Source: Leptopterna dolabrata
Lineage: Eukaryota; Arthropoda; Insecta; Hemiptera; Miridae
Direction: 5' to 3'
NCBI GenBank assembly: GCA_954871275.1
Contig: OX940985.1
Location: forward strand, 5,642,001 to 5,706,000
DNA: 64,000 bases
Positions 48,901 through 57,131 of this stretch are shown here, one piece after another. The position numbers were made by a program, and so were the translations under genes. How positions within the stretch are numbered: the stretch's first letter is position 1; the number at the start of each line of letters is the position of its first letter. A model generated the notes under the pieces. That model was not told the DNA's origin. It worked only from the letters and a program-made list of their open reading frames with translations, and made no database searches.

Positions 48901-50848
48901 GACCATGATTTCCATTGTTTCAATGGAACCTGCGGTAATCCAAACTTCCCGATAATCCGACAGCTTGTCGGTCCTTTGTCTGTCGGATTACAAGGTTGGC
49001 CTGTACAGTTTCTTGTGGTTGAAATGACGTTGTAAGATAACTTCCTCGGTTTGATCAGAGAAGCGGTCGTGTAAATGTGGCACCCACTGATGTGTTTCGA
49101 ATCCTATAACCATCTACTAGGGTATTGCAAACGTGGATTTTTCATTTTGTTAAAACGTAAGATCGGCTCTTATAAGAGCCAATAATGTTTCAATTTTTTT
49201 TTAAAAAGGCTGTTCTTATTTATATTGTCTCTTATAAGGTGGAGTAAAATAATATTTTCCTAACTGTTCGGGAAACAGAGTTTACTGAGGCGAGGATCAT
49301 TCAGTTTGATTGTGCTGTGGTTCAGTCGCCCAAATCCGTTTTGTGGGAAGAGTTAGTTGTTCAAGATATTCCTCAGCTGTATTCAAACTGCGGTCACGGG
49401 GTACTGAGTCAGTTAGTTCGAATATCTTCTCAAGTTGTGACCGCAGTTAGGAAACGGAGTAATCTCTTTCTCGTAACAGGTGTTGCAACGTAATGGTTGT
49501 GCAAACTTTTCCGCTGTTTCAAACCAATTCATCCTCTCCAGGGAAATTTTTTCTGATGAAGCGAAATATATATATAGAGCGATTTCTTGTTGACGCATAT
49601 GTGAAAATCGATAATTCAAAATACCAAGCATTTTGGTGGCAAATCCAACGTAACTAGAGGACTCAGTGGGAGTCAGTTCAAGTTGACTAGCGAGCATTGA
49701 GGCTGGAGTTTCGATTGAGTCGAATTCAGTGAGAAAAAGAATCTTGAAGTCTGTTCATTTCATATCAGGGTATTTAATGTGCGAGAGCCAGCGTGCTGCT
49801 GTACCTTTGAAGGCGTTGCTCAGTGATAAAATCAAATCATTCCCCTCACGAGGCTGATCGTGCAGACACATATCGACAGTGGTTAACCTGCTCTTGGGTC
49901 GGTACCTTCGTCTTCAGGATCAAATTCAGGTGAAATAAACATCCGACTTACACGTGGTGAGTGTGCTGAAGGTTGAGGTAATCTGGCAAACAGATGTTCC
50001 AAAATACGTTCGAAATTCTGGGATTGCTGTTCCATCATTCGAGCCGTGAGACGTTGACTGTCATTCGGGTTTCCCACTACTGATGCAAGGTCCGGGCCCC
50101 CAATTTCTCCTTTCAATTCATCCATGGTTGTGGGTGTTAGCAATCAGCAGCAATCACTTCGATGACGTAGTCTGGTTTATTTACAACTATTAGATACCGA
50201 ATCAAGTAGTCATAGAAGACAGTTTATGATGTCAGTCAATTTATAAGAATTTAGTCGAGCTTTATGACAATATGGCACAATTCCCACTGTGGGCAAGCTA
50301 CTTACTCTCAGTAGGTGTCAAGCAAGGCTCGAGATAAACTGCTGGGAACAATCGGTGCTCCTGAGTATTTGGAAATCCTGCTAGAGGTTGCTGTCAGTCA
50401 CGTGGGACACGAGGGTGAGGGCTCCGTCCATGGTGCCATCATATTAATTTTTTTTTCCAGATATTTGAATGTCATTATCACTAGGTACCTCAATTAAAAC
50501 AGTAGTGGACCTCTGCTTAAACTTATGTCAATTTCTTCTGTTGTTGCAGCTGGTCTTGGTGGTGGGAATACAGGCTACGGCGGGTGGCGCGGCGGCAATG
50601 ATGGGGGCTATGGCGGCCGCGGAGGTAATGATGGAGGCTATGGCGGCCGCGGAGGCGGCTACAGAGGCAGCGGCGGTTTTAGAGGCAGAGGCTACGGCAG
50701 AGGAGGTTACGGTGGTGGTGGAGGTTACGGCGGAGGAGGTTACGGTGGCCGAGGAGGTGGTGGCTACGGTGGGGGTTACGGCGGGCATGGTGGTGGCCGC
50801 AGAGGTGGCCGAGGGTCCAACGGTGGTATGTCAAGCGAGGACTACTGA
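13167..50848 (+). CDS. mle: Maleless/DHX9-type DExH-box RNA helicase A, complete, 23 coding exons
   Basis: Exons: 13167-13245, 15527-15696, 16127-16333, 19505-19647, 22468-22514, 22976-23202, 27370-27537, 27645-27842, 29861-30074, 32662-32901, 33073-33287, 33867-33981, 34514-34608, 34743-34955, 36594-36768, 36873-37049, 39507-39688, 43548-43709, 43906-44010, 44954-45069, 48259-48456, 48545-48639, 50550-50848. They sum to 3840 bases (1279 residues plus TGA), matching the usual length of about 1270-1290. Start MGDVKSFFHQWC matches the family N-terminus. Order: dsRBD1 (1-75), dsRBD2 (164-245), helicase core (390-777), HA2/OB region, RGG tail. The protein unwinds RNA and RNA:DNA duplexes in the nucleus; in Drosophila it is part of the dosage-compensation complex with roX RNA and affects editing and splicing. 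Whether it has a dosage role here is unknown. No frame break is seen; introns hold most of the transposons in the window. Confidence 0.97.
13652..13674. repeat. Poly-C run of 23 bases
   Basis: An uninterrupted C tract in mle intron 1. Similar pure G or C runs of 17-21 bases occur at 14262-14281, 16680-16699, 35815-35835, 41132-41148 and 58759-58776. Confidence 0.9.
13806..14786. repeat. Foldback element, ~1 kb, inverted arms (family F), mle intron 1
   Basis: Left arm about 13810-14200 and right arm about 14420-14786 are inverted copies (for example GGTGCTCCCTAGTGATGATATC against GATATCATCGCTAGGGAGCACC). The centre contains a 20-base G run. Relatives occur inverted at about 18005-18560, partly at 24590-24700, and as the host of the LTR element at 57722-59935. 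No protein-coding capacity is visible. Confidence 0.8.
18005..18560. repeat. Diverged copy of foldback family F
   Basis: Shares TCCCATTTGGGGTCTAGTTGG, CGAAGCTCGGTGTTACTGTC and the terminal CTAGGGAxCACCTxATTAT block with 13806-14786, in the orientation of its right arm. It lies in mle intron 3. It has extra internal sequence near 18480-18520. Confidence 0.65.
19781..19928. repeat. 20-base tandem repeat (ACTCGAGTTGGCTTCAAATA)
   Basis: Seven complete 20-base units plus a partial eighth, in perfect register, each starting with the CTCGAG palindrome. Variation is confined to the bases after CTCGAG and one TTCAGATA. It starts 134 bases after the donor of mle exon 4. Confidence 0.95.
20574..20637 (+). 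pseudogene. 5S rRNA-derived fragment (possible SINE3-like element)
   Basis: The sequence GATCACCGAAGTTGAG followed by GTGGTTAGTACTTGTATGGG reproduces the 3' half of animal 5S rRNA, including its internal promoter region (A box and C box), with several substitutions. The 5' half is absent and downstream sequence is unrelated to 5S. It is either a retroposed 5S pseudogene or the head of a 5S-derived SINE. Confidence 0.75.
23494..23690. mobile_element. hAT-like terminal fragment
   Basis: TAGGGATGGGATATCAATATC followed by clustered ATCGATATTT words resembles the left end of the hAT element at 61697-62400 (TAGGGATGGGACATCG). No matching right end or target duplication was found, so it is a truncated or decayed copy inside mle intron 6. 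Confidence 0.5.
24765..25405. repeat. Tandem ~190-240 bp repeats (three copies)
   Basis: Three units each contain TTATGCTTCATGAATA or similar, AATAATTAATTATTGA, a CCCGCGC or CCTCGCATTTTTA block, CGATTTACGGCTTTCCTGGG, GGGAGCTCGAGGGTA and GAAAACxGATCTACGCAGAA. A fourth relative lies at about 14835-15030 next to foldback family F, suggesting that it is the internal part of that family amplified here. Confidence 0.65.
28023..28991. mobile_element. piggyBac-like element with TTAA duplication
   Basis: A 969-base insertion with perfect 16-bp terminal inverted repeats CCCTCGGGCACCCGCG, flanked by TTAA at 28019-28022 and 28992-28995. TTAA target and CCC-starting termini are diagnostic for piggyBac. 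TACCGTCCGCGG repeats lie inside near both ends. No transposase is encoded, so it is non-autonomous. It lies in mle intron 8. Confidence 0.85.
30880..31225. repeat. Cluster of short palindromes GAGGAAAAACGCCTC
   Basis: At least five copies of a hairpin-like word GGAGGAAAAACGCCTC or its complement (GAGGCGTTTTTCCTC) occur within 350 bases, at about 30885, 31036, 31091, 31136 and 31211. Each has 4-5 base arms around an A-rich or T-rich loop. Origin unknown. Confidence 0.65.
31494..31919. mobile_element. pogo/Tigger-like MITE with TA duplication, copy 1
   Basis: 426 bases with inverted termini CAGTACTCCCTCTGTAATCC, flanked by TA (31492-31493 and 31920-31921). The orthologous empty site is visible in the neighbouring tandem copy near 32466 (GATTCAGAATACCAAAATAT), which proves insertion and its boundaries. 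A TA target and CAGT ends fit Tc1/mariner-pogo. A second copy is at 44370-44739. Confidence 0.88.
32124..32192 (+). pseudogene. Partial duplicate of the mle DEIH exon (5' part only)
   Basis: After an intact-looking acceptor (TTATTATTGCAG) the sequence reads VLLRKLENCLCGVSHVIDEIHE in the correct phase for joining to exon 9, then breaks off exactly after the DEIHE codons into intronic repeat sequence and meets a stop about 14 codons later. It lacks one Val codon and has Gly-to-Cys and Arg-to-Cys changes compared with the real exon. No donor site follows, so if used it would truncate the helicase. Confidence 0.85.
34211..34490. repeat. Foldback MITE, copy B
   Basis: Related to 5162-5437. It has inverted arms with TGTTATACCGGTTTCGGTGATC and its complement, ACCATCGTCAGTAA/TTACTGACGATGGT near the centre, and CCATTTCAAAGAAAAAC at the left edge. 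It lies in mle intron 12. Confidence 0.75.
35094..35773. mobile_element. Possible MITE with GTTTGTTCCAGCC termini
   Basis: A GGTTTGTTCCAGCC at the left and GGCTGGAACAAAGG at the right form short inverted termini around about 680 bases in mle intron 14. Inside are repeated GGTTCxxCC and GCTGGAAC words. Target duplication is not clear. Similar GCTCCAGCC/CTGGAACA words lie near 51500-51610. Confidence 0.45.
37200..37370. repeat. Direct duplicate, copy 1 (second copy at 39066-39220)
   Basis: About 155 bases starting ATTTTGTTTCCAAATGATGT and ending CTCTTCAAGTATTA recur 1.87 kb downstream with only a few differences, both in mle intron 16. A weaker third copy starts near 39308. The two copies flank the transposons at 37694-38652. 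Confidence 0.85.
37694..38652. mobile_element. MITE with GGGGCCTATTCACTAAG-type ends, containing a nested element
   Basis: Left end AGGGGCCTATTCACTAAGAG and right end GCTGAGTGAATAGGCCCCC are inverted. Interior has many AAAGAGA words. The body is interrupted at about 37764-38236 by a separate element. A second family member, in opposite orientation, is at 52748-53642. No transposase is encoded. Confidence 0.75.
37764..38236. mobile_element. Nested relative of the 0.8-kb palindrome element
   Basis: Ends are GAGTTTTTGCAGCACCCTCA and its complement TGAGGGTGCTGCTAAAACTC. The body matches the loop and right arm of 11402-12240, including TGCGCATGCGCA at 37808-37819, but only one arm is full length. 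Shared reading frames are not conserved between copies. Confidence 0.75.
39066..39220. repeat. Direct duplicate, copy 2
   Basis: See the copy at 37200-37370. This one has AAACGCAATCTG where the first has AAACAAAATCCG. It ends at ATTATGGAAG, where homology stops. Confidence 0.85.
41441..42030. repeat. Inverted-repeat cluster with TTAAAGGGGCAGTAGTCC ends
   Basis: GGTGAATGTTAAAGGGGCAG at the left matches the complement of CTGCCCTTTTAACATTCACC at the right. Two further AGGGCAGTAGTCC/GGACTACTGCCC pairs lie inside (41632-41652 and 41837-41868), so it looks like two tandem foldback units. Located in mle intron 17. Confidence 0.65.
42031..42695 (+). mobile_element. Helitron-like element, 3' end with hairpin and CTAGT
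   Basis: At 42668-42682 a CCCGTC-AGC-GACGGG stem-loop is followed eight bases later by CTAGT (42691-42695) and T. A GC-rich hairpin just before CTRRT, inserted before T, is the Helitron 3' signature. The body contains 144-base tandem repeats. The 5' end (TC) could not be fixed; the listed start is a guess. No Rep/helicase is encoded. Confidence 0.7.
42088..42500. repeat. 144-base tandem repeat, about 3 units
   Basis: Units start AAAACGGCTCAAT at 42088, 42232 and 42376, with identical spacing of 144 bases; each runs through CCCATCTCG, TGTTTC, GGGAAGGACATA and GGGGTGGGGGTTTATxGGG. A partial fourth unit starts near 42497. The array is inside the Helitron-like element. Confidence 0.92.
44370..44739. 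mobile_element. pogo/Tigger-like MITE, copy 2
   Basis: 370 bases with the same CAGTACTCCCTCTGTAATCC termini as 31494-31919, flanked by TA on both sides (44368-44369, 44740-44741), in opposite orientation. Lies in mle intron 19. Confidence 0.88.
45690..46330. repeat. Tandem duplicate of ~320 bases in mle intron 20
   Basis: Two diverged units share TTTGGxxCCTAGTTGTGxxC, GGCAGCCCGATCGGAATA, CCCAGGGGTGTTATG and GAGGTTxTAACGAAG. The order also resembles the interior of foldback family F (TTTGGGGTCTAGTTGG), so a distant relationship is possible. Confidence 0.65.
47545..48129. mobile_element. PIF/Harbinger-like MITE with TAA duplication
   Basis: 585 bases with termini AGGCCGGGACACACATATC and the complement, continuing as GCACCGC/GCGGTGC further inside. 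Flanked by TAA at 47542-47544 and 48130-48132. Lies in mle intron 20, about 130 bases before exon 21. Confidence 0.8.
48688..49003. mobile_element. Diverged pogo-like element with TA flanks
   Basis: 316 bases with imperfect termini CAGTCCAGTCTCGATAGTCC and CAGGCCAACCTTGTAATCC (complement of right end), both continuing GACA. TA flanks at 48686-48687 and 49004-49005. Lies directly after mle exon 22. Different family from 31494-31919. Confidence 0.65.
49413..50143 (-). pseudogene. LTR-retrotransposon gag remnant in the last mle intron
   Basis: On the minus strand, 50143-49883 begins an open frame (TMDELKGEIGGPDL, then a Gln-rich stretch), continuing in a shifted frame with LSLSNAFKGTAARWLSHIKY and then 49697-49413 (YVGFATKMLGILNYRFSHMR). 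An FKGxAARWL core followed by a helical region is typical of gag capsid. At least two frame changes make it a pseudogene. No polymerase is seen. Confidence 0.65.
50550..50848 (+). other. mle: mle last exon: glycine/arginine/tyrosine-rich tail
   Basis: The last 99 residues are nearly all Gly, Arg, Tyr, Asn and Ser in YGG, RGG and GGYGGRGG units, ending SNGGMSSEDY and TGA. RGG tails bind RNA and are arginine-methylated in DHX9 and MLE. The DNA is a GGN-rich, GC-rich island inside AT-rich surroundings, which explains the long spurious Ala/Val/Glu-rich frames overlapping it on both strands. Confidence 0.95.
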
Positions 50849-51273
50849 ACCGGTGATTGTAACTAATTAAAGCCAAATTGAATTTCTTCACTTGGTTAAA
50901 AAACATCTTTCATGTTGACATAACTCAGATATCGTGACCTTGTTCACTTACATGTGAACGATATCGTTCATGCAAACATGGTTAATTAAATTTATTCCAA
51001 AAATATATATTATTAAAACTACAACTTTCCTTGTGTTGTTAGGTTATTATTTTTTTTTTGTACTTTGGTACTACTGTCTTATCATCAGCCACTAGGTAGT
51101 CCTCCTGTAGGTCAATGTAGCAACTCAAGATGTGTATTCTTTTTTTTAAATTATTATTGATTTCATCATATTTTCATCAGTTACGATGTGTGATACTACG
51201 GGGTTTATTTCTGAACCGATACTATGTAATTAATAAATCACTATTTTAATTTAGTTGACGATTTGTTAGTGAC

Positions 51274-51279
51274 AATAAA
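51274..51279 (+). terminator. mle: Candidate polyadenylation signal of mle
   Basis: AATAAA 426 bases after the stop codon, followed by TGTATTTC and then a TGTGTAACGTGGTTTTGTGTG stretch. Alternatives are ATTAAA at 50866 and AATAAA at 51329. Confidence 0.45.
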
Positions 51280-51645
51280 ATGTATTTCAAGCATTCTGTA
51301 CTAAGCTGTGTAACGTGGTTTTGTGTGTAATAAATAATTGTCGTTGAATGCACACACGTCCATTTTCTTCCCGACATTACGTTTTGAATATGCTGCATTT
51401 CATGGGCCAGAGGAGGAACTTAATGCTTGTTGGAGAGTCCGGAAATATTTTAGAGTGGGTAGCTACGAGTTACACAAAGCTGCCTGACTACTATTAGGTA
51501 TGCTCCAGCCACCAGAAATGGTTTTTAGACGTTTCAAAACCAGAACCTAAGTTTTTCTAAAGGGTGGGGATGAGTTTTAGAACTGCTTCAACTCATCTGC
51601 TGGAACACATTGGAAACGCGCCTAAAAATAGCTGATTAGGTTTAA

Positions 51646-52629
51646 CACTTCCAGTGCGGGCGTCTACCCGGGTAGACGGAAAGTCTTCCCCACCCCACTG
51701 CCTTGTACCCAGGTAGACGGAGCCCGTTGCGCTGACTCATCCCATTCCAAGGTTAGTAAGTTACCGAAATAACCTTTACAAGCGCCAGTTGTGCGGGAAA
51801 TTCCTTCAATACCTTCCTGGCTTCACGATAGATAGCGTCGGAAGCAGATTGGAAGGTTTGAACACATGTTTTAGTCGTATCTTCGAGGCGACCCTTGTAC
51901 GCTGGGTTTTTGCTCATTTTGTCGCTGTATTATCATTTATTTTACCTAGTTCATGATTATCTAGTGCGTCATCTGTACAAAGATAAATAAGGGATATATT
52001 TAACCGCACGGCAAAAAAAGGTATTTTCCCTTCTGCGAATCTCCATCTAAAAAGATTATCTTCACTTCAGAAAAAGTAAAACTCCCAGCATAAAGTAAAC
52101 GTCAATATTGACTCCAATCACGGCTAAATAGGTGATCAATACCAGCGTATTATTCAATCACACATCAGAAAAGGGGTTGGCACAGCAAAAAAGGGGTTTT
52201 GCGCAGCTATTTGATGTGGAGTTGGACATTTCTACTGTGAGAATCCTTCTTCTGCCGTTATAATCAATTTCTGGAAGGGCTAACAAATTTGAACGTTGAA
52301 TCACCTTATTAGACGGGCGTCTCCCAAATTAGCCGTGCGATTCCCTTTTTTGATGTGCGAAGTATTTTTGGACGTGTGTTTGAATTAAAAGCTGTTATGC
52401 CCGCCTTTTATGTAGGGAGTAACCTCTATTTTGCCGGGCCGATAAATCACACCCGATAAATAACTTCATTCAGAGTAAAAAGTGTTGACATATACACTGG
52501 CAGGAAGTGATTGTGGGTTAGTATGCAGTGGGACAATGCCGCATGCGGCCGTCTACCCTGGTAGGCCCTGTTCGAGCACGCTCGGTCGGGCAGGTGGTGT
52601 TGGACGGCTAGAGGCTCCCGCATTAAGTG
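51646..52629. mobile_element. piggyBac-like element (second family)
   Basis: TTAA at 51642-51645 and 52630-52633 flank about 984 bases whose ends are imperfect inverted repeats: CACTTCCAGTGCGGGCG at the left and CACTTAATGCGGGAGCC (complement) at the right. Inside each end are GTCTACCCGGGTAGAC-type palindromes. Non-coding. Intergenic, just after the mle 3' end. Confidence 0.7.
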
Positions 52630-52747
52630 TTAACATGAAGGGTGGACGGAAATGACATTTTGGGGACGTTCCAGCTGGGGCTGTAGTCAAAACCCATCCC
52701 CGATAGGGTGCCGAACGTTACGAAACTTGAGAACTCAGTTCCCTTGC

Positions 52748-53642
52748 CTCGGGGCCTATTCACCAAGCCAAAGAGACCTCTTTTTGGTACGGCTCTCTTT
52801 TGGCAGATGTTTATAGCATCCATGACAGGGTTATTCAGTAAATTCTGTCGCACCTAAAATCCCTTATATTTGGTAATATTTTCGAGATGATTTTCTGAGG
52901 GGATTGCAGGTACACGCAATATAAAGCTAAATAATGAAATATGCGTCAAAGCCTCGGTGTATAAGCAGGTATGCACCCTTTGTTATAGTGTATTTTTTAA
53001 AATACTTCAATGTCCTCTGGTTGGGTTTGAAAACAGTAAAATAAATGTAGGGATTGGCTTTCAAAACCCTTTCCAAGGGGGAAAAAGATTTTTTTTTTTT
53101 GGAAAAATGTCCTACCTATTAAAAAAACGAAACAAAAAGAAACCGGTCCTCTAGTGACCTTTCAATAATAAAGTGTTCGTCTCACCTAGCTGCAGTTTTC
53201 AATTAATAAAAAGGGAGAGGGAAAATACCACCTTTCGGGACGCGCTGTTTAAAACTTAAAAGAATACAAACTCACTTGAACGACTGACTTCCCGTGGCTC
53301 GCCTTTCCTCTAAGAGAGAGACGATGTAGCAGGCGGGTCAGTCTCCTATGAAATCAAAATAATAATATTTTCCAACCAAGTCCACCGCCCTGGACCGCTA
53401 TGAGCATGACACTTCTAAAAGAGAGCTGGTGGCCATCTTGACACTTTCAGAGAGACACCTAATTTGGTGTCTTCTCGAAAGAGAAGTCCCTTTCTCGTTT
53501 GTTGGATAGCGATCATGTATCATCCTTTGTTCATCGGCTACCACATCGGTCATTTTGATGGATCTCTTTAAAGGTAAGGCGACTGTTCATTAAAAATATA
53601 TACATGAAACGTCTAAGTAGGTACGGGTATTCAGGCCCCCAG
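52748..53642. mobile_element. MITE, second copy of the GGGGCCTATTCAC family
   Basis: Left GGGGCCTATTCACCAAGCC and right ATTCAGGCCCCC. Shares GCATCCATGACAGGGTTATTCAGTAA, GGTGGCCATCTTGACA and TAGGTGTC-type blocks with 37694-38652 in reversed order and strand. This copy lacks the nested element seen there. Confidence 0.7.
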
Positions 53643-54193
53643 ACGCGGTTGGAACACTATCGATAAAACCTGTAACAAGTGAACAGTTTCAACATTCTAT
53701 GTGGTTGGAACACAGTTTTTGTGCGTAGAACTCGTTACAAAACTCGTGTCGGCTGGAACGAACAAATACACGTATGTGTATGTGTAAGTATGTAGGTAAC
53801 TGGGGCACATATGATTTGAGAAAAATTCGGCAGGGGGAGTCACCAAAATAATACCTGAAATTCATTGGCACTGAGACGGACTGGGGTCAGGTACATGTGG
53901 TGTCTACTCCATCGCCTCCTTGCAATCTATGTACCTACCAGCATACTTAAAGAAATATAATGGTAGGTTCTGCTTGTGTCCTTTGATTCAGATATTTATA
54001 CCTTCACGGATTTGGAGACTACACGGCTACACTTGCCAAGTTCAACAAATTTCTTCGTTCATATCAATCTATTTTATTTAAAATAAGATCTTAGATACAA
54101 CGGGCGACCTACATTGCGCTCCGAAGTGAAAGTCCACTCGGCCGCATTAGGATGCGCTCCCAGACGTTTAGCGAGGACCTATTGAACCTTTTA

Positions 54194-54801
54194 GGTGCGG
54201 CGACACTGCCACCGGACTTGACTTGACTTGACCTCACTTGCGTTCCTGTCTGAACCCATCCTTTGTATTTCAAAGGGGAGCGGCGAGACTGCGACCGGAC
54301 CTGACTTGACTTGACCGGAGCCACCCACCGGACTCCGTTCTGATCCGGTCTTGATGGGTTGAGACCTGACTCCGGTCGCCCCTCTACTGCGATTTTCAAC
54401 CCCTCGCATCCCAACGAGCCATCCAACGCAGCCCCCACTGCTCTTTTCTCATCCTAAAATAGTTTTGAAATTGAACATCGTCAATTTGGCGAATAGGGTG
54501 TGAAATTCACCGTACTGTGCTCGTTCGGAAACATAATAGTGACCTCCACGACTCATTCAAAGAAAGAAAACTTGTCACTAGTTCTATTTCTTCATCAGAA
54601 TTGGATTCTGATTCTAAATCACAAAGAATGGCATCAATTTCGGAGGGCATACTCTTGTGACGTCTAAAAACAAACTGGACTGGTTGGAGTCCGGTGACTC
54701 CGGTCAAGTCAAGTCCGGTGGCGGTGTCGCACCCCCCTCCGGTCACCAGTCCGGTGGCTCCGGTCAAGTCAAGTCAAGTCCGGTGGCAGTGTCGCCGCAC
54801 C
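54194..54801. mobile_element. PIF/Harbinger-like MITE with TTA duplication and GACTT sub-repeats
   Basis: 608 bases with about 37-bp inverted ends starting GGTGCGGCGACACTGCCACC and continuing in CGGACTTGACTTGACTTGAC; TTA flanks both sides (54191-54193, 54802-54804). Similar subterminal blocks (CCGGACCTGACTTGACTTGA and complements) recur inside near 54290 and 54700. Confidence 0.8.
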
Positions 54802-54843
54802 TTAAACCTTGCGCTCCCAATAAGATACTATGCGGATAATGCA

Positions 54844-55156
54844 GACCACCCCTGTTAGTGTCAGTCACAATCATGAGTTCAGACGAGTGAGGGAATGGAT
54901 TAAAGGCGGAGCAAAAGGAGTAGGTGACGTTGTTTTCCGTGGGGAATTTAAGTTTGTGTATCCCAAAAAACTTGCTAGTGGTGACCTGAGATGGACGTGT
55001 GGAGAAAAGGAGAGCAAGGAAGGGAGTAAGGAGCATACTCATGAAGTCGCGAATGACATGAAGTGCGAAAAGAATAAAGTTGTGTTTCATGCCCGTGTGA
55101 AGAGGACGGCTAAAGACGATACACCAAGTAAGAATGTACAGTTATCATTTTTGTAA
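54844..55156 (+). pseudogene. Possible decayed FLYWCH-type zinc-finger frame
   Basis: An open frame contains FVYPKKLASGDLRWTC, then HTHEV, then a basic helical stretch. FLYWCH domains have an aromatic-rich start, WxC, a second Cys and HxH; here the second Cys is missing. Such domains are common in insect transposon-derived proteins. No exon partners or clear splice sites support a working gene. Confidence 0.3.
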
Positions 55157-56042
55157 GGTGTTGGCAATATTTGTCGCAGTTCCTTTGTACATGGACGACG
55201 ACTGCATGATGTTTCAGATCGTGAGGAGTGCCTTGATGCAAAGTCCCAATGCCGATGTTCCCGAAGTTACTAATTCGCGCCAGGTTGCTTACTGAAAACT
55301 GAACCAGAAATGCAATCAAGAATGGAAACGCTTGCATACGAGTCTGGAATTTAGGGATAATTGACGGTATCATTTACGGTTACATGGTGGTGCAAGGTTA
55401 CCACATTCGATTCTAGTAAACAGTGACTTTCTTCACTAGGTACCTGTTGCTGACTACCTTGTTTACCCGCCTTTTTTTCGTCATGCTCAGCTCAGCTACC
55501 GCGCCAGGTACGGGGGTACGGTTAACAAGAAAATGTTCAATAAAATCACACGATTCCAACGAGTGGTTTACGATTTTTGTACAAAGAAAAATGGCAAACA
55601 TGAAGTTCCGTAGAAACGAATCGGTTGTAAGCGAAAATCATCATAATATCAACTGTAACGCTTTTTTATAACGCAACGCTTTTCGATTCCATGTGCCACA
55701 GTACAGACATAAAATAAAGTCAAAAAAAGGCCCGTGTTACCGAAGTCCCGTGATGACAAATTGTGAAACTTTGAAAAGAAAACTTCGCCCCAAGAGGTAT
55801 ACAAGCTGGTCAAAGTACTGTCCTCCAAACTTCTCTTCCGTACTTAGTGGCTTCGAAACTGCAATTTTTCCATTGAACTTGGTGGCTCATGCCACTGATA
55901 TTAGGACATTCGAAATTCATAGTTTTCATTTAATTTGACGAGGCGCATCGTAATAGTGGGAGCGTATGATATAACTTTCTCAGGAGCGCATCGTAACGGT
56001 TTGCCCGGCCTGGGAGCGTAACGTAGGACTCCCGGTACAACA

Positions 56043-56330
56043 GCTGGGTTCACACTGACGCGTAATCGACGTAAAGCGCGCGAAACTCAAACGTGTAAGA
56101 GAATTTGATTGGCTAATCAGGTTAGGTTTACACTCTTACGCACGACGATTTTGAACCGGAGTGTCCAAGATAAAAAAATCCAGATATTTACCCGCCCTTT
56201 ACAGTTTCTGCACAGGCAACATTGACGATTACGCGCTTTACGTCCGTAACAATGCTGTCAATGTGAACTGCTTGACGTTTTAACGCGAACCTTTACAGCA
56301 TTTGCGCTTTACGTCAATGTGAACCCAAGC
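56043..56330. mobile_element. MITE with GGGTTCACA termini
   Basis: Left GCTGGGTTCACACTGACGCG and right GCGCTTTACGTCAATGTGAAC are inverted, with ACGTAAAGCGC blocks just inside both ends; about 288 bases. Target duplication is unclear. Lies in the intergenic region before the SPTLC1 3' end. Confidence 0.65.
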
Positions 56331-56839
56331 TTTATTCTCATAATTGCAAACAGTGTTCTTTTATGGATGAAAAGGGTACCAAAAATGCATCACGCCTATG
56401 AGTATGTTGTTTGTATTACGTATTTTAATTGTTAACAACGATTTGAGCTCTTTATAGAATCAAACTACATAAGCGAATCTTTGATAATTGAAAACTATAC
56501 GTCATTTTCAGTTATTTTGTTAACTAGTAGAGCATAAATATTATTTTATTGCTGCTGGTTGATGAACGAAATCAGTTAAAAACGCATAGTTCACACTGCC
56601 TAAGTGATACCAGCCAGTAGACCGGTGATCAGTGTTGTGCATATAATAGAAATGATGATTTATACCTTGACGTAGGTAAATTAACCATCAAAATTACAAT
56701 TTAAATAAACATTATTTAATATGTCTATATTTAGGATTTTTAATCAGTATAGGTAGGAGTTTAACTACAAGACATACATTCCGAATTGTGTCCCAGCAAT
56801 CAACAAGTTGACCATTTTGAAGATTTTGAAATTCATCAT

Positions 56840-56845
56840 TTTATT
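56840..56845 (-). terminator. Sptlc1: Candidate polyadenylation signal of SPTLC1
   Basis: TTTATT on the + strand reads AATAAA on the minus strand, 287 bases after the stop codon. Position is plausible but no other support exists. Confidence 0.3.
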
Positions 56846-57131
56846 CGAATCTACCATTTCATGTTCTTGGATTTGTGCATTGTTTGTGACGGATCGCTAA
56901 AAACTGGTGGTTTCATACAAAACTAACCTCGAGTTAATCCCACTACCTTACCAGGAGTGGGAGTTGACTACTGAGATCGATGCCGTTAAGGCCAGCTTTT
57001 TTGAATGTACGATAGAAGTTAGAAACAAATAAGGCGGATGACGGTGCTGCAAATGAAGTGCCAAGCAATGGTTCTCCAGATCGAATAATACACGTTTTTC
57101 GATGCGAGAGTGTTACAAGCGTGCAGGACAG

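Larger units (their letters stand above)
55157..57131. other. Intergenic region before the SPTLC1 3' end
   Basis: Apart from the MITE at 56043-56330 I see no gene or clear repeat. Short open frames here lack homology I can recognise and splice support. Confidence 0.5.

Noticed and set aside
50469..50870. Ala/Val/Glu-rich frame over the mle tail
   Set aside because: A shadow of the GGN-repeat codons of the RGG tail read in another frame.
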